Shown here one piece after another: positions 62,324-64,000 of a stretch of DNA of 64,000 nt; position 1 is the first letter of the stretch, and every line of letters begins with the position of its first letter. The DNA is from CALBPI01 sp038531945. Its GTDB lineage: Bacteria > Pseudomonadota > Gammaproteobacteria > Steroidobacterales > Woeseiaceae. The notes under the pieces are model-generated. The model was not told the origin of the DNA, did no database searches, and saw only the letters and a list, made by a program, of their open reading frames with translations. The position numbers and the translations under genes were made by a program. Where the stretch lies: positions 1 through 64,000 of the forward strand of contig JBCBBH010000001.1 in NCBI GenBank assembly GCA_038531945.1, in the 5' to 3' direction.

Positions 62324-62980
62324 ATGCGAACAGACATAGTGGCCGCAGTAGCGGTGGTAGCGATCGTCAACGCACCGCTGGCGGCGGCGGAGATTGAAGT
62401 CGGCCTCAAGGCCGGTACTTTGGGTATCGGACTTGAAGCGACCTACCCACTTTCTGACCGTTGGGGCTTGCGTGGCGGCTTCAATCAGTTTCAGTACGAA
62501 TTCGAAGACGATATCGACGATGTCACTTTCGATGGGGACCTCGACCTGAGCTCGATCACGCTTTTGGCCGACTTTCGTCCTGGCGGCGGCGGGTTTCGGC
62601 TCACCGGCGGCGCCGTGATCAACAACAATGAGGTCACCGCGCTCGCCGATCCGTTCGACACCTACGACATCGGCAACACAACCTATACTCTGGAAGAGGT
62701 AGGCGAATTGTCGGCCGTGGCCGATTTCAATAGCGCAGCACCGTACTTGGGCCTCGGCTACGACTGGAGCGTTTCGGAGCGTATGGCGATCAGTTTCGAT
62801 CTCGGCGTGCTGGCCCAGGGTGAAGCAGATGTGCAGATCAACTCCACCGGCGGGACATTGTCGGCCGACCCCGGCCTGCTGGCAGACCTCGCGATTGAAG
62901 AGGAAATTGGCGTCGAGGATCTCGACGAACTGGAACTCTACCCCGTCGTATCCATCGGCTTGTACTACGAGTTTCGCTAA
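62324..62980 (+). CDS. Outer-membrane beta-barrel protein
   Basis: A 218-residue exported barrel. The ATG at 62324 has CGGAGCA upstream; the signal peptide is AVAVVAIVNAPLAAAE. The mature protein opens with IEVGLKAGTLGIGLEATYPL and RWGLRGGFNQFQYEFE, has LGLGYDWSVSERMAISFDLGVL in the middle, and ends YPVVSIGLYYEFR, where the Phe near the end fits an outer-membrane barrel, though a terminal Arg is unusual. About eight to ten strands. Ligand unknown. Confidence 0.82.
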   Translation: MRTDIVAAVAVVAIVNAPLAAAEIEVGLKAGTLGIGLEATYPLSDRWGLRGGFNQFQYEFEDDIDDVTFDGDLDLSSITLLADFRPGGGGFRLTGGAVINNNEVTALADPFDTYDIGNTTYTLEEVGELSAVADFNSAAPYLGLGYDWSVSERMAISFDLGVLAQGEADVQINSTGGTLSADPGLLADLAIEEEIGVEDLDELELYPVVSIGLYYEFR

Positions 62981-63004
62981 GTAGCCGGCAACGTTCGACG
63001 ACGA

Positions 63005-64000
63005 CTATTGATCCGCCGCCGCGATGAGCGGTGGCGGATCGAACCCATACAGCACGCGGCAGCTTTGGTCCGCAAGTCCTCCATCGATTGGAGCCGGAGC
63101 TGTCCGCGTCACCATCACATCGTAATCCGTGGCTGTCCGTAACGACGCTAGTGCCGGGTCGCGGTCCCAGTACCACCACCGGCTCGGCTGCCAACGGTCA
63201 GCTAGCGCCATACTGAGCTTATCGAGCGCAAGAGCGCGGTTACCCAGAACTTCCGCAGCGACAACCTCCGCCAAATCGCGCGCATGATGCGGGACCATTT
63301 GTGCAAGTTGTAAAACTTTTCGAGCCGTTCGCTCCGCCTCTTCTGACTGGCCATCAGCCGCCAGCGCAAAAGCGTAGTCTGCCAGGATAGTCACGTCGTC
63401 GTTGCCAAGCCCGAGGCTGTCTAACCTCGCAAAACGAGATGGATAAACATCGACCGCACCGGCTGTGTCGCCGCGTTGCAACGCCGCATCTCTCAACGCG
63501 CGGAGTGGCATCTGGTCCTCGGAAAACGTGAGTTGAACCTCCGCCAAAGACAGCCCTAAGTCGAGGTTACCCTCAAACAATGCAATCGACATCCGGGCGC
63601 GCCTTGGCCAGTAGGTGTTTGGCGCCAATTCAAATGCGAGCGCCGAATAGCTGCGGGCCTGCTCAATGTCACCGCCATCGAGAGCTGCCAGCGCCGCGAT
63701 TGCCCGCGTAATTGGGCCACTCCTATCAAGCGCGAGCGCGCGGTCGAAGTGTGAGCGGGCGCTATCAAGATCTCCCTCAACCAACCAATCGAATTGTCCT
63801 AATGCAAAGTGACCGTTTGGAAAACTTGGCCGCAACGAAACAGCGCGAGAATACAACTGCTTTGCGCAATCATAACTGCCGCGCGATTCCGCATTCATGC
63901 CGGCTGACACCATCAGCATCGGGGATGCAGGGTCAACGCCGAGCGCTCGTGAGAACATAGGCGTCGCTTCCTGCAGTCGCCCGTTGGTAAACAACATCCA
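63005..64000 (-). CDS. TPR-repeat protein, N-terminus outside window
   Basis: The C-terminal 331 residues of a longer protein; the frame stays open to the window edge. TPR helices repeat every 34 residues (RLQEATPMFSRALGVDPAS, CAKQLYSRAVSLRPSFPNGHFALG, SARSHFDRALALDRSGP, QARSYSALAFELAPNTYW). The end, WQPSRWWYWDRDPALASLR, resembles the tail of winged-helix/TolB-like TPR regulators found in many Gammaproteobacteria. It may thus be a second member of the class seen at 5416-7626. Function unknown. Confidence 0.85.
   Translation of the reverse strand, partial: WMLFTNGRLQEATPMFSRALGVDPASPMLMVSAGMNAESRGSYDCAKQLYSRAVSLRPSFPNGHFALGQFDWLVEGDLDSARSHFDRALALDRSGPITRAIAALAALDGGDIEQARSYSALAFELAPNTYWPRRARMSIALFEGNLDLGLSLAEVQLTFSEDQMPLRALRDAALQRGDTAGAVDVYPSRFARLDSLGLGNDDVTILADYAFALAADGQSEEAERTARKVLQLAQMVPHHARDLAEVVAAEVLGNRALALDKLSMALADRWQPSRWWYWDRDPALASLRTATDYDVMVTRTAPAPIDGGLADQSCRVLYGFDPPPLIAAADQ

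Overview
The window reads as chromosomal DNA of a free-living, probably marine Gammaproteobacterium. The evidence is indirect: moderately high GC, tightly packed operons with 4-bp start/stop overlaps, TonB-era Gram-negative envelope genes (TolC, HlyD, secretin, lipoproteins with clear lipoboxes), OxyR-like and CRP-like sites of gammaproteobacterial type, S9 peptidases, and TolB/TPR proteins. I found no rRNA, tRNA, CRISPR array, insertion sequence or prophage. Both ends of the window cut genes (an SDR at the left, a TPR protein at the right).

Layout. 1-5.4 kb: lipid or xenobiotic metabolism, with two short-chain dehydrogenases divergent from a TetR regulator, a CoA-transferase, a GST-like/MaoC pair and a SnoaL-like membrane protein. 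5.4-9.7 kb: a membrane TolB/TPR protein, an exported HCx5R phosphatase, a lipoprotein hydrolase and a glyoxalase-fold protein. 9.7-12.1 kb: ahpC-ahpF with an OxyR-like site and two strong hairpins. 12.3-21.5 kb: two S9 peptidases, a DUF2341 surface-type protein, cysK, an FAD oxidoreductase and a DoxX-like membrane protein. 21.6-26.5 kb: a P450 / acyl-AMP ligase-ACP pair, divergent from an LPLAT (DUF374) / DUF3108 pair.

26.5-41.3 kb is the most distinctive part. It is a one-strand run of MSHA/type II-like genes (secretin, GspC/MshK-like, PilO-like, PilM-PilN-like fusion, two pseudopilins, GspF, GspE) joined head-to-tail to TolC, HlyD and an ABC exporter, with an animal-type haem peroxidase lipoprotein upstream. 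The ABC protein has lost all ATPase motifs, so the only visible motor in the cluster is the GspE-type ATPase. I propose this as a hybrid export machine.

41.5-49.4 kb: a beta-lactamase-fold protein, an MFS carrier, an outer-membrane barrel, an SPFH protein with a 55-residue Arc-like repressor and a perfect 30-bp palindrome, small hypothetical proteins, and a CNNM/CorC transporter. 49.4-56.2 kb: a 1095-residue propeller-GGDEF sensor, S-formylglutathione hydrolase behind a consensus CRP site, and an exported catalase-peroxidase behind an OxyR-like site. 56.2-60.1 kb: an NCS1 permease / HyuA / DUF917 operon. 60.2-64 kb: a sialidase-like propeller, a DUF2452 protein, a beta-barrel and the start-less TPR protein.

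Functionally, hydrogen peroxide and thiol defence recurs (AhpCF, KatG, haem peroxidase, GST, S-formylglutathione hydrolase, CysK), and at least ahpC and katG appear to share one regulator.
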